DNA of 51,789 nt from Chloroflexota bacterium (GTDB lineage Bacteria > Chloroflexota > Dehalococcoidia > SHYB01): positions 1 through 51,789 of the forward strand of contig JACZVV010000006.1 of the NCBI GenBank assembly GCA_022572465.1, read 5' to 3'. The number at the start of each line of letters is the position of its first letter. The first letter of the stretch is position 1. Shown in pieces: positions 28,919 through 38,201 of the stretch. The notes beneath the pieces were generated by a model that ran no database searches, was not told the DNA's origin, and was given only the letters and a program-made list of their open reading frames with translations. Position numbers and translations under genes: made by a program.

Positions 28919-30172
28919 CTACACGAACCCTCGGATCTCGGCGGCGCGAGCCACTCGCTGGACGGCCACGGCCATCGAGGCCTGACGCATGGTGATGCTC
29001 TGCCCATCGACCCGTGCCTGGACGGTGTCGAGAGCCCCGATGATGATGCGTTTCAGCTCGACGTTGACCCGCTCTTCATCCCACCGGTATTGCTGGATGT
29101 TCTGCACCCACTCGAAGTAAGAGACGATGACGCCGCCGGCGTTGGCCAGCACGTCGGGGATCACCAGGATGCCACGGTCGTTGAACACGTCGTCGGCCGC
29201 CGGTGTCGACGGATGGTTGGCCGCTTCGAGGACCACCCGGGCTTTGATCCGTGGGGCGTTCTCTTGCGTGATGACCCGCTCCACGGCGGCCGGGACCAGG
29301 ACGTCGCACGGCAGCTCCAGCAGCTCCTGGTTCGTCACCGGCTCCGCGCCTGGAAACCGGACGACGCTTCCGGCTTCTTTCTGGTGGGCCAAGAGCTGCT
29401 CAACGTCCAAACCCTTCGGATCGTAGACGCCGCCACGCACGTCGCTCACCGCCACCACGTTGAAACCGAGAGGCGGCAGCAGCCGAGCGATCCAGGAGCC
29501 GACCTGCCCAAACCCCTGAATGACCACCTGGGCCCCCTGGACCGCCATCTCGCGGTGCTTCATCGCCTCCTCCAGCACGAAGACCGCGCCCCGGCCCGGC
29601 GCGGCGGTCCGGCCGTAAGAGCCGCCCAGCTCGATCGGCTTCCCCGTAACGATGGCCGGCGAATGGCCCTCGATCTGGCCGAAGGCGTCCATCATCCACG
29701 CCATCGTCTGGGAATCGGTGCCCATGTCCGGCGCGGGGATGTCCCGGTTCACCCCCAGGATGTGGTGGATGTTGGCGGTAAACCGCCGGGTCAGCCGATT
29801 GAGCTCGTTGGTGGTGAGCGCGCGAGGGTTGCACTGGACGCCGCCCTTGGCGCCGCCGAACGGGATGTCGACCAACGCCGTTTTCCACGTCATCAGCGAG
29901 GCCAGGGCGCGGACCTCGTCGATATCGGCGTCGAGATGGTAGCGGATCCCTCCCTTGTAAGGCCCCCTCGCCGCATTGTACTGGACGCGGTAGCCAGTGA
30001 AGTTTTGCACTTTCCCGTTGTCCAGCCGCACCGGCACGGAAACGGTCAGCTCCCGCCAGGGCCGGCGAAGGATCTCTCGCAGGCTGTCGTCCAGCTCAAG
30101 GTGGTCCGCCGCCCAATCGAAAACGGAGCAGACCTCCTCGAAAGCGCTGACCTTTTCCGCCATGTTGCTCAT
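28919..30172 (-). CDS. gdhA: Glu/Leu/Phe/Val dehydrogenase (glutamate dehydrogenase)
   Basis: 417 aa from MSNMAEKVSAFEEV; TGYRVQYNAARGPYKGGIRYHLDADIDEVRALASLMTWKTALVDIPFGGAKGGV...APDMGTDSQTMAWMMDAF. Confidence 0.96.
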   Translation of the reverse strand: MSNMAEKVSAFEEVCSVFDWAADHLELDDSLREILRRPWRELTVSVPVRLDNGKVQNFTGYRVQYNAARGPYKGGIRYHLDADIDEVRALASLMTWKTALVDIPFGGAKGGVQCNPRALTTNELNRLTRRFTANIHHILGVNRDIPAPDMGTDSQTMAWMMDAFGQIEGHSPAIVTGKPIELGGSYGRTAAPGRGAVFVLEEAMKHREMAVQGAQVVIQGFGQVGSWIARLLPPLGFNVVAVSDVRGGVYDPKGLDVEQLLAHQKEAGSVVRFPGAEPVTNQELLELPCDVLVPAAVERVITQENAPRIKARVVLEAANHPSTPAADDVFNDRGILVIPDVLANAGGVIVSYFEWVQNIQQYRWDEERVNVELKRIIIGALDTVQARVDGQSITMRQASMAVAVQRVARAAEIRGFV

Positions 30173-30204
30173 CGTCCCCTTTCGCTTACCAAGAAGCCAT
30201 CCCG

Positions 30205-30912
30205 TCACACCGGCTCCAGCGAGCGCATGAACGCATCGTAAGCCTGCGGCCCGGCCACGCCCCACACCCCATCATAGACTTCGCAGGCCCAGGACACCGT
30301 CGGCTCGCCTCCCTCGTAGACGTTCATCGAACGCGCGGGCTTGGCAGCGAGCTTCACCTCGGCCGCCGGCTCGAACTCCGGCCCAACCTGGGCGGCGGCC
30401 TCGCTCACGTGCGTCCGCATCGCGATGAACCGGTTCGCGTCCGTCATCGACCGCAGCGTCTCGTGGCTCACCAGTCCGGGCTGCCGCGCCATGACCGCCA
30501 CGAACGTGCGGCTGTACGCCTGCCAGGCGTCGAGCTTGCCCGGCCCCACGCCGCCCGAGACGTGGTGAACATACCGGCCGGCCGGCGCGAAGGTCGTCGG
30601 CCCGGCGAGACCCCACACCATGTCCCACAGCCTGTGCTCGGTCCAGCGCGCCGGGCTCGCGTAGAACCCGCCGTCCCGCGCGGGCTTGCCCGCGAGCTGC
30701 ACCTCCGCCGACTCCCGCGCCCGCAGAGCGTCCTCCTGGGTCAGCCACGTTCGTAGCGAGATGAATCTGTTGGACTCGTTGAGCAGACGCAGCACCCGGA
30801 ACGAGACGCCGCCGGGCTGCCGCGCTTGGACCGCGAGATAGTTGCGAACGTAGGACGCCCATTCGGCGAGCTTGCCCGGGGCGACCTCGAACTCGACGTG
30901 CTGCACGTACAC
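30205..30912 (-). CDS. tandem ABM (antibiotic biosynthesis monooxygenase-like, dimeric alpha/beta barrel) domain protein
   Basis: From GTG 30912: VYVQHVEFEVAPGKLAEWASYVRNYLAVQARQPGGVSFRVLRLLNESNRFISLRTW... and second copy YVHHVSGGVGPGKLDAWQAYSRTFVAVMARQPGLVSHETLRSMTDANRFIAMRTH. Confidence 0.75.
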   Translation of the reverse strand: MYVQHVEFEVAPGKLAEWASYVRNYLAVQARQPGGVSFRVLRLLNESNRFISLRTWLTQEDALRARESAEVQLAGKPARDGGFYASPARWTEHRLWDMVWGLAGPTTFAPAGRYVHHVSGGVGPGKLDAWQAYSRTFVAVMARQPGLVSHETLRSMTDANRFIAMRTHVSEAAAQVGPEFEPAAEVKLAAKPARSMNVYEGGEPTVSWACEVYDGVWGVAGPQAYDAFMRSLEPV

Positions 30913-30953
30913 CGCGCGCTTACCCGTCGAGGCCGATGAGAGCGACCGTGGGC

Positions 30954-31053
30954 GGCTGAGCCGTATCAGGTGGCTGAGCCACATCGGCATTTCCGGACCA
31001 ATTTTGATGCGGCTCAGCCGCTTGAGCCGCATCGACATTTCCGGACCACGCGG
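30954..31053. repeat. REP-like GGCTGAGCC...CATTTCCGG repeat cluster A
   Basis: ggctgagccgtatcaggt / ggctgagccacatcggcatttccggacca / inverted ggctcagcc / cttgagccgcatcgacatttccggaccacgcgg. The 25-bp core at 30972-30996 is identical to 42982-43006. Confidence 0.9.
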
Positions 31054-31117
31054 GAACGACTCCCGGCTCGCTGATGACTTGGGTATGCATGGCGAGGATC
31101 ATGGCGCGACCGCGGCG

Positions 31118-32488
31118 TCAGCGCGACGCCAGCCCAGCCTCTTGAACGGCGGCCTCCATCGCTCGAACGTAAGCGGCCAGGTGCTCCTCCTCCATCGGAG
31201 CGCTCACCGAGCCGCGGGAGGTCTTCACCTGATGGATCCCGTGGCGGGGCAGAACGTTCATGATCTGCCGCAGCTTGTCTGCGTCGCCGGTGGACGCCGT
31301 CTCATAGTTGTAGACCTCGTTTGGAGTAACGTGGAAGCAGAAGAGTTGGCCCACGCCCGTGACCTGGATCGGCGCCCCCAGGTCGTCGAACAGCTCGCGG
31401 AGCATCGAGCGCAGCCGGTCGCCCAGCCGGTGGAGCCGTTGGTAGACCTCCGGCGTCATGGCCTCCTGTTGCGCCAGGCCGGCCACCATCGAGAGGGGGT
31501 GTCCGGCGAAGGTCCCGCCGTGGTTCACGTAGGGCATGCGCTTGTTCAGGTCGAAGACCTCCATCACCTCTTCACTCCCACCGACGCAGCCGATGGGCAT
31601 CCCCCCTCCGATCACCTTGCCGCAGCAGGTCATGTCGGGCGTCACCCCGTAGTGCTCCTGGGCCCCGCCCGGCGCGATCCCCAGGCTGATCATCTCGTCG
31701 AACACCAGCAGGATGCCGTAACGGCGGGTGATATCGCGCAGGAACTGAAGGAAGCCGTCCCTGGGAGGGATCATGCCCGCGGACCCCATCACCGGCTCGA
31801 CGAAGACGGCGGCCAGATCGTCCTTGTTCCGCTCGATGACCCTTTCGCAGAAGGCTGGATCGTTGAACGAAAGGAGCAGCGTTCCTTCGAACACCTCCGG
31901 CGGAATGCCGATCACCGCCTCCTTCACGGGGTCGTAGTCGCTGGTCGAGGGCACGCCCGACGACATGAGGCCCAGCGACGTCGAGAGCACGTCGTTGGTG
32001 CCGTGGAAGCCGCCCTGCATCTTGGCGATCTTGCTCCGGCCGGTGAAGACCCTGGCGCCTCGGGCGGCGAACATCGTCGCCTCGGTCCCGGAGCAGCAGA
32101 ACCGCAGCTTCTCCACCGACGGGATTCGACGGCACAGCGTCTCGGCCAGCCGCCACTCCGTCTCGTTGTGGGCCGTGAAGAACGTCCCCTTCTCCAGCTG
32201 CCGCGCCATGGCCTCGCGGATGGCGGCGTGATTGTGGCCCAGAGGAAGCGCGAAGCTGGCGTTGATGAAATCGACGTAGCGGTTCCCATCGACGTCCCAC
32301 ACGTAGCAGCCCTCGCCCCGGTCGATGAAGATGGGGTAGTCGCCGGAGAAGATGCCGCCGCGGGTCGATCCCCCGGCGATGGATTGGCGCTGCCGCTCGA
32401 ACGCCTCTCTCGATCCGCGGGTAGCCGACAGAAAGTCGTCGCCCTCAGGCGACAACGGCGGGGTCTGGGACCGGGGTTGCTTCTGCAT
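31118..32488 (-). CDS. class III aminotransferase (glutamate-1-semialdehyde 2,1-aminomutase-like)
   Basis: 456 aa; GCYVWDVDGNRYVDFINASFALPLGHNHAAIREA...RFCCSGTEATMFAARGARVFTGRSKIAKMQGGFHG...LLVFDEMISL...PDMTCCGKVIGGGMPIGCVGG (PLP Lys). Confidence 0.94.
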   Translation of the reverse strand: MQKQPRSQTPPLSPEGDDFLSATRGSREAFERQRQSIAGGSTRGGIFSGDYPIFIDRGEGCYVWDVDGNRYVDFINASFALPLGHNHAAIREAMARQLEKGTFFTAHNETEWRLAETLCRRIPSVEKLRFCCSGTEATMFAARGARVFTGRSKIAKMQGGFHGTNDVLSTSLGLMSSGVPSTSDYDPVKEAVIGIPPEVFEGTLLLSFNDPAFCERVIERNKDDLAAVFVEPVMGSAGMIPPRDGFLQFLRDITRRYGILLVFDEMISLGIAPGGAQEHYGVTPDMTCCGKVIGGGMPIGCVGGSEEVMEVFDLNKRMPYVNHGGTFAGHPLSMVAGLAQQEAMTPEVYQRLHRLGDRLRSMLRELFDDLGAPIQVTGVGQLFCFHVTPNEVYNYETASTGDADKLRQIMNVLPRHGIHQVKTSRGSVSAPMEEEHLAAYVRAMEAAVQEAGLASR

Positions 32489-32543
32489 CGACCTTCCGCC
32501 TCCTACAAGCCATGCCGAAAATGGGGCCGCCAGATTGGGATCG

Positions 32544-32570
32544 CCCTCTCCCCGAGGGAGAGGGGATTTT
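32544..32570. other. intergenic hairpin CCCTCTCCC-CGA-GGGAGAGGG followed by GATTTT
   Basis: Perfect 9-bp stem, 3-nt loop, between divergent genes. Confidence 0.7.
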
Positions 32571-32698
32571 GGGATTGCCTCCCGGCGCCGGCCCGCCTGC
32601 GTGGGCTAGGGTAATCACCGGCTCCGCCAACTTGGCTCCGCTCCTCGACGGATTGGCGCTATGATAGCGGCCCCGGCCCCCTTTGAGAAGCGTCGCTC

Positions 32699-32727
32699 TT
32701 GTCAAACCGTCGCGGCCCCGATAGGAT
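32699..32727 (+). promoter_or_regulatory. sigma70-like promoter for the flavin reductase
   Basis: TTGTCA (32699-32704) - 17 bp - TAGGAT (32722-32727); ATG at 32774. Confidence 0.55.
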
Positions 32728-32773
32728 GAGAGACCCGTTCCAACAGGGTCATATCCTACTCTTGGAGCCGCTG

Positions 32774-33265
32774 ATGAGCCCGGTTGCCGACAAAGACCTG
32801 TTCCGCAAGACGTGGGGTTGCTTCCCCACCGGCGTCACCGTCGTCACCTTTTACGAGGACGATGGGATCGTTCACGGCCTGACGGCCAACTCTGTATCCT
32901 CGGTGTCCTTGGACCCATTGCTGGTCCTGGTGTGCGTGGACCATACGGCCCGCAGCTTCCCCATCATGAGCAAGCGGGACCGGTTCGTGATGAGCATCCT
33001 CGCTCGGGACCAGGAGGCGGCGTCCAGCTTCTTCGCGCGCAGCGACACCGAGGGTTCGCCACCCTTCGAATTCCAGGACACCGGGTCGGGCAACCCGTAC
33101 CTCAAGGGGGCCGTGGCTTACATGGACTGCCAGGTCTACGCCAAGCACGTCGCTGGGGATCACACGATCTTCATCGGCAAAGTCGACGAGATCGAGATCT
33201 TCGGTGGAGAGCCCCTGGTCTTCTGCCAGGGCAAGTACACCGACATCGTGCCGCCCGGCAGCTAA
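32774..33265 (+). CDS. flavin reductase-like domain protein
   Basis: 163 aa from MSPVADKDLFRKTWGCFPTGVTVVTFYEDDGIVHGLTANSVSSVSLDPLLVLVCVDHTARSFPIM, typical FMN-binding split barrel of the flavin reductase family. Confidence 0.94.
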   Translation: MSPVADKDLFRKTWGCFPTGVTVVTFYEDDGIVHGLTANSVSSVSLDPLLVLVCVDHTARSFPIMSKRDRFVMSILARDQEAASSFFARSDTEGSPPFEFQDTGSGNPYLKGAVAYMDCQVYAKHVAGDHTIFIGKVDEIEIFGGEPLVFCQGKYTDIVPPGS

Positions 33266-33294
33266 GCCGGCCTCACGCCGCCTCGACACCGAGC

Positions 33295-35841
33295 CTATTT
33301 CTCCGCCGAGCCGCGCTTTGGCGAAGCAGCCTTCCCCTTGGACTTTTTGCCGCCGTTGGCCTTGACGTCATCGGAGTCCGGCTCGTCCGGCTCGTCGTCC
33401 TTGCGGCTGTCGAAGGAGGCGATGGAGGCGACAGTGTCGCCCTTGTCCACGTCCATGATGCGGACGCCCTGGGCCGCCCGGCCCGTGACTCGTACCTGAC
33501 GAAGCGTGGTGCGGATCATGATCCCATTCGTGGAGATGATCATCAGCTCCTCGTCGGGATGGACGACCCGCGCGGCCGCCACCGGCCCTGTCCTGTCGGT
33601 AATCTTGAGCGTGAGCACGCCGCTGGTGCCCCGGTGGTGCGGCATATAGTTCTCCAGCCGCGTGAGCTTCCCTAACCCCCGCTCTCCTATGACCAGCAAG
33701 TAGGCGCCCTCTTTGACCCGCTCCATATCCAGAAGCCGGTCGCCTTTGGCCACGCGGATTCCCCGGACGCCGCTGGAGTTGCGGAGCTGCGGCCTCACGT
33801 CCTTGGTGGGAAAACGGATCGCCTGGCCTTGCTCCGTGATGCCGATGACGTCGTCGCCGTCCTCGACGATGCACGCCGAGACCAGCTCGTCGCCCTTTTG
33901 CAGGTTCATGGCGATGATGCCCGGTGTGCGCGCCACCACCGATGCGAACTCCTTGATCAGTGTCCGCTTCACCTTGCCCATGCTGGTGCTCATGAACAGA
34001 TAGCTCTCGTGATCGAAATCGGTGGTGGCCACGACGGCGGTGACTCGCTCTTCGGGCTGCACCGGAATGAGGTTGACCAGAGGCGTGCCCTTGGCGGCGC
34101 GGGTCGCCTCCTGAGGTATCCGGTAGCACTTCGAGTGGAGCACGCGCCCTCGATTGGTGAAGAATAGCAAGTGGTCGTGGGTATCGGCGATGAGCAGATG
34201 CTGGACGACATCCTGCTCGCGGGTCTTCATGCCCTGCACGCCCTGGCCGCCACGGCGCTGGATGCGGTAGGCGTCGATGGGGAGGCGCTTGGCGTAACCC
34301 CGGTTGCTGATGGAGACCACCACGTCGAGGTTCGGGATCAGCTCTTCGTCGGTGAAGGCCCGGGCCTCTTCGTCGCTGATAACGGTGCGCCGCTTGTCGC
34401 CGAAGCTCTCTTTCAGCTCCAGGGTCTCTTCCTTCACCACGCCCAGGATCTTCGTGGGGTCGCCCAGGAGGTCGATGAGATTCGCGATCTTCTCGGTCAG
34501 CTCCTGGTGCTCGTCCATGATGCGCTGGCTTTCCAGGGCGGCCAGACGCCGGAGCTGCATGTCGAGGATCGCCTGGGCCTGCTCTTGGGAGAGGTCGAAC
34601 TGCTGGATCAGGTTATTCCTGGCCGCCTCGACGTCCTCCGACCCGCGAATCGTCTCGATCACCGCATCGAGGTTTTCCAGGGCGATGATCAGTCCTTCAA
34701 GGATGTGGGCCCGCTCGCGCGCCTTGCGAAGATCGAATTCGGACCGGCGAGTGACGACGACCTGGCGGAAGTCGACGTACTCGCGCAGGATCTGCCGGAG
34801 GTTCAGCACCCGCGGCTGCCCGTCGACCAGGGCCACCATGTTGACGTGGACGGCCGACTGCAACGGCGTCATCTTGTAGAGGTTGTTGAGGACCTGGGCG
34901 CCGGTGGAGTCGCGCTTGAGCTCGATGACGATGCGCAGGCCGTCGCGGTCCGATTCGTCGCGAACCTCGCTGATGCCTTCGAGGCGTTTGTCGCGGATCA
35001 GATCGACGATCTTCTCGATCAGCGCCGCCTTGTTGGTCTGGAACGGCAGCTCGGTCACCACCACCTGCTCGCGATTGCCCTTCTCCAACTGCTGGATCTC
35101 GGCCTTGGCGCGGACCACCACCTTGCCACGTCCGGTGTGATAGGCGCTGGCGATCCCCTCGCGGCCCATGATCGTCGCGGCGGTGGGGAAGTCGGGGCCA
35201 TGGATGAACTGAGCCAGGTCGTCGATGGTGGCGTTCGGCTGGTCGATCATGTGGACGATGCCGTCGCAGACCTCTGAGAGGTTGTGCGGCGGAATATTCG
35301 TCGCCATGCCCACGGCGATCCCAGTGGTGCCGTTGACCAGCAGGTTCGGCAGCCGCGCCGGCAGGACCGTCGGCTCCCGCAGACTGTTGTCGAAGTTCAT
35401 CACCCAGTCGACGGTCTCGCGGTCCAGGTCGACCAGGGTCTCCTCGGCGATGCGGGCCAGGCGGGCCTCGGTGTACCGCATGGCCGCCGGCGGGTCGTTG
35501 TCGACGCTGCCGAAATTCCCTTGACCGTCCACCAGGGGATAGCGTAAGGAGAAGTTCTGGGCCATCCGCACCAGGGCGTCGTAGACCGGAGCGTCGCCGT
35601 GGGGATGGTACTTCCCCAGCACCTCGCCGACGATGCGGGCGCACTTCTTGTAAGCGGTGTTGGGCCGAATGCCCATCTCGCCCATGGCGTAGAGGATGCG
35701 ACGATGGACCGGCTTGAGGCCGTCCCGAGCATCGGGCAACGCCCGAGACACGATGACGCTCATGGCGTAGTCCAGGTAGGAGCTCCGCATCTCCTCTTCG
35801 AGCTTGACGGGCCTGATGGTTCCTATTCTATCGGTGACCAC
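33295..35841 (-). CDS. gyrA: DNA gyrase subunit A
   Basis: 848 aa, GTG start with [46 protein letters not shown], catalytic [10 protein letters not shown], GyrA-box QRRGGQGV. Confidence 0.98.
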   Translation of the reverse strand: MVTDRIGTIRPVKLEEEMRSSYLDYAMSVIVSRALPDARDGLKPVHRRILYAMGEMGIRPNTAYKKCARIVGEVLGKYHPHGDAPVYDALVRMAQNFSLRYPLVDGQGNFGSVDNDPPAAMRYTEARLARIAEETLVDLDRETVDWVMNFDNSLREPTVLPARLPNLLVNGTTGIAVGMATNIPPHNLSEVCDGIVHMIDQPNATIDDLAQFIHGPDFPTAATIMGREGIASAYHTGRGKVVVRAKAEIQQLEKGNREQVVVTELPFQTNKAALIEKIVDLIRDKRLEGISEVRDESDRDGLRIVIELKRDSTGAQVLNNLYKMTPLQSAVHVNMVALVDGQPRVLNLRQILREYVDFRQVVVTRRSEFDLRKARERAHILEGLIIALENLDAVIETIRGSEDVEAARNNLIQQFDLSQEQAQAILDMQLRRLAALESQRIMDEHQELTEKIANLIDLLGDPTKILGVVKEETLELKESFGDKRRTVISDEEARAFTDEELIPNLDVVVSISNRGYAKRLPIDAYRIQRRGGQGVQGMKTREQDVVQHLLIADTHDHLLFFTNRGRVLHSKCYRIPQEATRAAKGTPLVNLIPVQPEERVTAVVATTDFDHESYLFMSTSMGKVKRTLIKEFASVVARTPGIIAMNLQKGDELVSACIVEDGDDVIGITEQGQAIRFPTKDVRPQLRNSSGVRGIRVAKGDRLLDMERVKEGAYLLVIGERGLGKLTRLENYMPHHRGTSGVLTLKITDRTGPVAAARVVHPDEELMIISTNGIMIRTTLRQVRVTGRAAQGVRIMDVDKGDTVASIASFDSRKDDEPDEPDSDDVKANGGKKSKGKAASPKRGSAEK

Positions 35842-35930
35842 CGGCTTCCCTCCTGAAGCAGGATTTGCCTCCTACCGCTCATCACCGGCCCGCGCCTTCC
35901 CCACCGAAAAGGCCGGGCGGAACGCTCCAC

Positions 35931-35953
35931 AAAAAGAAGGGCCCACAGGCCCC
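35931..35953 (-). terminator. intrinsic terminator of the glutamine amidotransferase transcript
   Basis: Minus strand GGGGCCTGTGGGCCCTTCTTTTTG: GGGCC/GGCCC stem followed by TTCTTTTT, downstream of the stop at 36012. Confidence 0.7.
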
Positions 35954-35980
35954 ATTCGTGCGAAATCTTCCTGACGAATG
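35953..35980. promoter_or_regulatory. imperfect 28-bp palindrome upstream of gyrA
   Basis: CATTCGTgcgaaatcttcctgACGAATG: 7-bp perfect arms 35953-35959 and 35974-35980. Confidence 0.45.
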
Positions 35981-36011
35981 CTTGAGATTTTAGTTTGACA
36001 GTTGCCGACCG

Positions 36012-36713
36012 TCATGCTTGCTCACGCGTCTCGCTTGCCACCGCCACCAAGCGGGCGAAGAGCCTTTGAAAGTGGCGCGCGACCTCGCCCCGCCGCTCTG
36101 GATGCCACTGCACCCCCACCACCCACCGGTGGCGATGCCGAGGGCTATCGAGCGCCTCAATTATACCATTTTTCAGGGCGTATGCCGAGACCAGCAGGTC
36201 CGGCGCTTTCTGCGCCAGCGTGAGCCCTTGATGGTGCAAACTGTTCACTTTCATGAACCCGCCGATGCCCATGATGTGGGTCAGCCGCGACCCCGGCGGG
36301 ACGAAGATCTCGTGGAAGACCGGCGTCTCGTCGTCCTCGGCGGCGTGGCCCGGCACGTCCTGAAGCAGCGAGCCCCCCAGAGCGACGTTGAGGGCCTGCA
36401 TGCCCCGGCAGATGCCCAGCACCGGCAGGTCCCGGTCCACGGCGGCCCGAATCAACGGGAGCTCATGCTCGTCACGCTCCAGGTTGAGATCGAGCTCGAT
36501 CGACGGCAAGGGCTTCTCGCCATATCGCGATGGGTCCACGTCGGCGCCCCCGGTGAGCAATAGCCCGTCGATTTCCGTCAGCAGCCGGTCCACATCGCAC
36601 GGCCCCGCCATGCTGACGACCCTCGGCCGCCCGCCGGCGGCCTCCACCGCCTCAACGTAGGGCTCGACAGGCTCCTCCTCGGACTCGGTGATGGCGATGG
36701 TTGGATCGGGCAC
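36012..36713 (-). CDS. gamma-glutamyl-gamma-aminobutyrate hydrolase/class I glutamine amidotransferase
   Basis: 233 aa, GTG start; DGLLLTGGADVDPSRYGE...PVLGICRGMQALNVALGGSLLQDVPG...HHQ...VGVQWHPE, PuuD-like catalytic Cys-His. Confidence 0.95.
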   Translation of the reverse strand: MPDPTIAITESEEEPVEPYVEAVEAAGGRPRVVSMAGPCDVDRLLTEIDGLLLTGGADVDPSRYGEKPLPSIELDLNLERDEHELPLIRAAVDRDLPVLGICRGMQALNVALGGSLLQDVPGHAAEDDETPVFHEIFVPPGSRLTHIMGIGGFMKVNSLHHQGLTLAQKAPDLLVSAYALKNGIIEALDSPRHRHRWVVGVQWHPERRGEVARHFQRLFARLVAVASETREQA

Positions 36714-36773
36714 GGCTGGCTCTCCTTACGTCAGGCACGATGCCAGAATAGCATCGCGCTACGCCACACAGAA

Positions 36774-36800
36774 GGGGAAGCCCGGAATCCGGGGTTCCCC
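36774..36800. terminator. long near-perfect hairpin downstream of the amidase gene
   Basis: GGGGAA-g-CCCGGA-a-TCCGGG-g-TTCCCC; 12 bp downstream of the amidase stop on the minus strand. Confidence 0.6.
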
Positions 36801-36809
36801 GATCGACCT

Positions 36810-38201
36810 CTACACCGCCGGCCTGCGGGTGTGCCAGTCGGTGGCCTGCTCGTAAGCGTGGCCGATCTTGAAGAGCGTGGCCTCGTCGAAGGGCCGGCCG
36901 ATCAGCTGCATGCCGACGGGCAGTCCATCCCCGGTGAAGCCGCAGGGCAGCGACAGCGCGGGAAGCCCAGTAAGGTTGAAGGCCCCGGTGCACCGTCCGA
37001 TCGCGCTGATTCCCTCTCGCGTCATCGGACGCTCGCCCAGCAGATGCGGCAGGATGGGCACCGTGGGCAGCACCATCGCGTCGACCTGCTTGAAAGCATC
37101 GCGGAACTCGTTCATCAGCAGCGACCTCAACCGCTGCGCACGCAGATAGGTATCGGCGGGAGTGAGCAGGCCCTGCATGAACCGGCCCCAGATGGCGTCG
37201 GAGAAGTCGCCGGGCCGGTCGCGCAGGGCCTGCCAATGGAAAGCGCCGGCCTCACAGGGCGTGATGACCGACACCGCCGCCATTGAGTCTGAGGCGTGGG
37301 GTATCGAGACCCGCTTGAGACGCGCGCCGAGCCGCCGGAGCGACGCATGGGCCGCGTCCAACGCCCGCTCGACCTCGCTGTCGAGCTCGTCGTAGAAGAA
37401 GTCCTGAGGGACGCCGATCGTCACGTTCTCGAGCTGTCTTGGCAGGCCTCGAGCGTAGTTGGGGACCGGCCGCGCGCTGGAAGACGGGTCGCGGGCGTCC
37501 TGGCCGGCGATCGCGCGGAGCACCAACGCGGCGTCGCGCACCGTGCGGGTCAGCGGGCCGGCGTGGTCCAGCGTCCAGCTCAGCGGCACCACGCCGTGCC
37601 GGCTGACGCGCCCATACGTCGGCTTCAGACCCACGACGCCGCAGAAAGCCGCCGGGATGCGGATGGAGCCCCCGGTGTCGCTGCCCATCGACGCGTAGCT
37701 CATGCCCGTGGCCACGCTGATGGCCGAGCCGCTGCTGGAGCCTCCAGGGGAACGAGCCGGGTCCCAAGGATTCTTCGCCGGGCCGTACTCCGGGTGGACG
37801 CCGCCGTAGGCGAACTCCGGCATGTTGGCCTTGCCCACGATGACCGCGCCCGCCTGCTTGAGTCGCGTGACGACGGTAGCGTCCTGCTGGGGAACACGTT
37901 GGGCCATCAGGCGGGACGCGGCGGTGGTGCGGATCCCCCGGGTGTCGTAGAGGTCTTTCAGCGAGACCGGGATGCCGTGAAGCGGGCCCAGCGGGCCGTC
38001 GGTCGCCAGGCGCCGGTCCGCCTCTCGCGCGGCGTCGAGGGCCTCGTCGTGAAGCACCGTTATGAAGGCGTTGAGCGTGGGGTTGGCTTGGTCGATGCGA
38101 TCGAGCGCGGCCTGGGTCAGCTCCAGGCAGGAGACCTGCCCGCGCCGCACCAGCCGGGACGCCTCGGCGATGGTGAGGAAGGACAGCGCGCCGTCAGTCA
38201 T
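36810..38201 (-). CDS. amidase signature family protein (GatA/AtzE-like)
   Basis: 463 aa; GPLHGIPVSLKDLYDTRGIRTTAAS...NPWDPARSPGGSSSGSAISVATGMSYASMGSDTGGSIRIPAAFCGVVGLKPTYGRVSRHG, Ser-cisSer-Lys amidase signature. Confidence 0.95.
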   Translation of the reverse strand: MTDGALSFLTIAEASRLVRRGQVSCLELTQAALDRIDQANPTLNAFITVLHDEALDAAREADRRLATDGPLGPLHGIPVSLKDLYDTRGIRTTAASRLMAQRVPQQDATVVTRLKQAGAVIVGKANMPEFAYGGVHPEYGPAKNPWDPARSPGGSSSGSAISVATGMSYASMGSDTGGSIRIPAAFCGVVGLKPTYGRVSRHGVVPLSWTLDHAGPLTRTVRDAALVLRAIAGQDARDPSSSARPVPNYARGLPRQLENVTIGVPQDFFYDELDSEVERALDAAHASLRRLGARLKRVSIPHASDSMAAVSVITPCEAGAFHWQALRDRPGDFSDAIWGRFMQGLLTPADTYLRAQRLRSLLMNEFRDAFKQVDAMVLPTVPILPHLLGERPMTREGISAIGRCTGAFNLTGLPALSLPCGFTGDGLPVGMQLIGRPFDEATLFKIGHAYEQATDWHTRRPAV

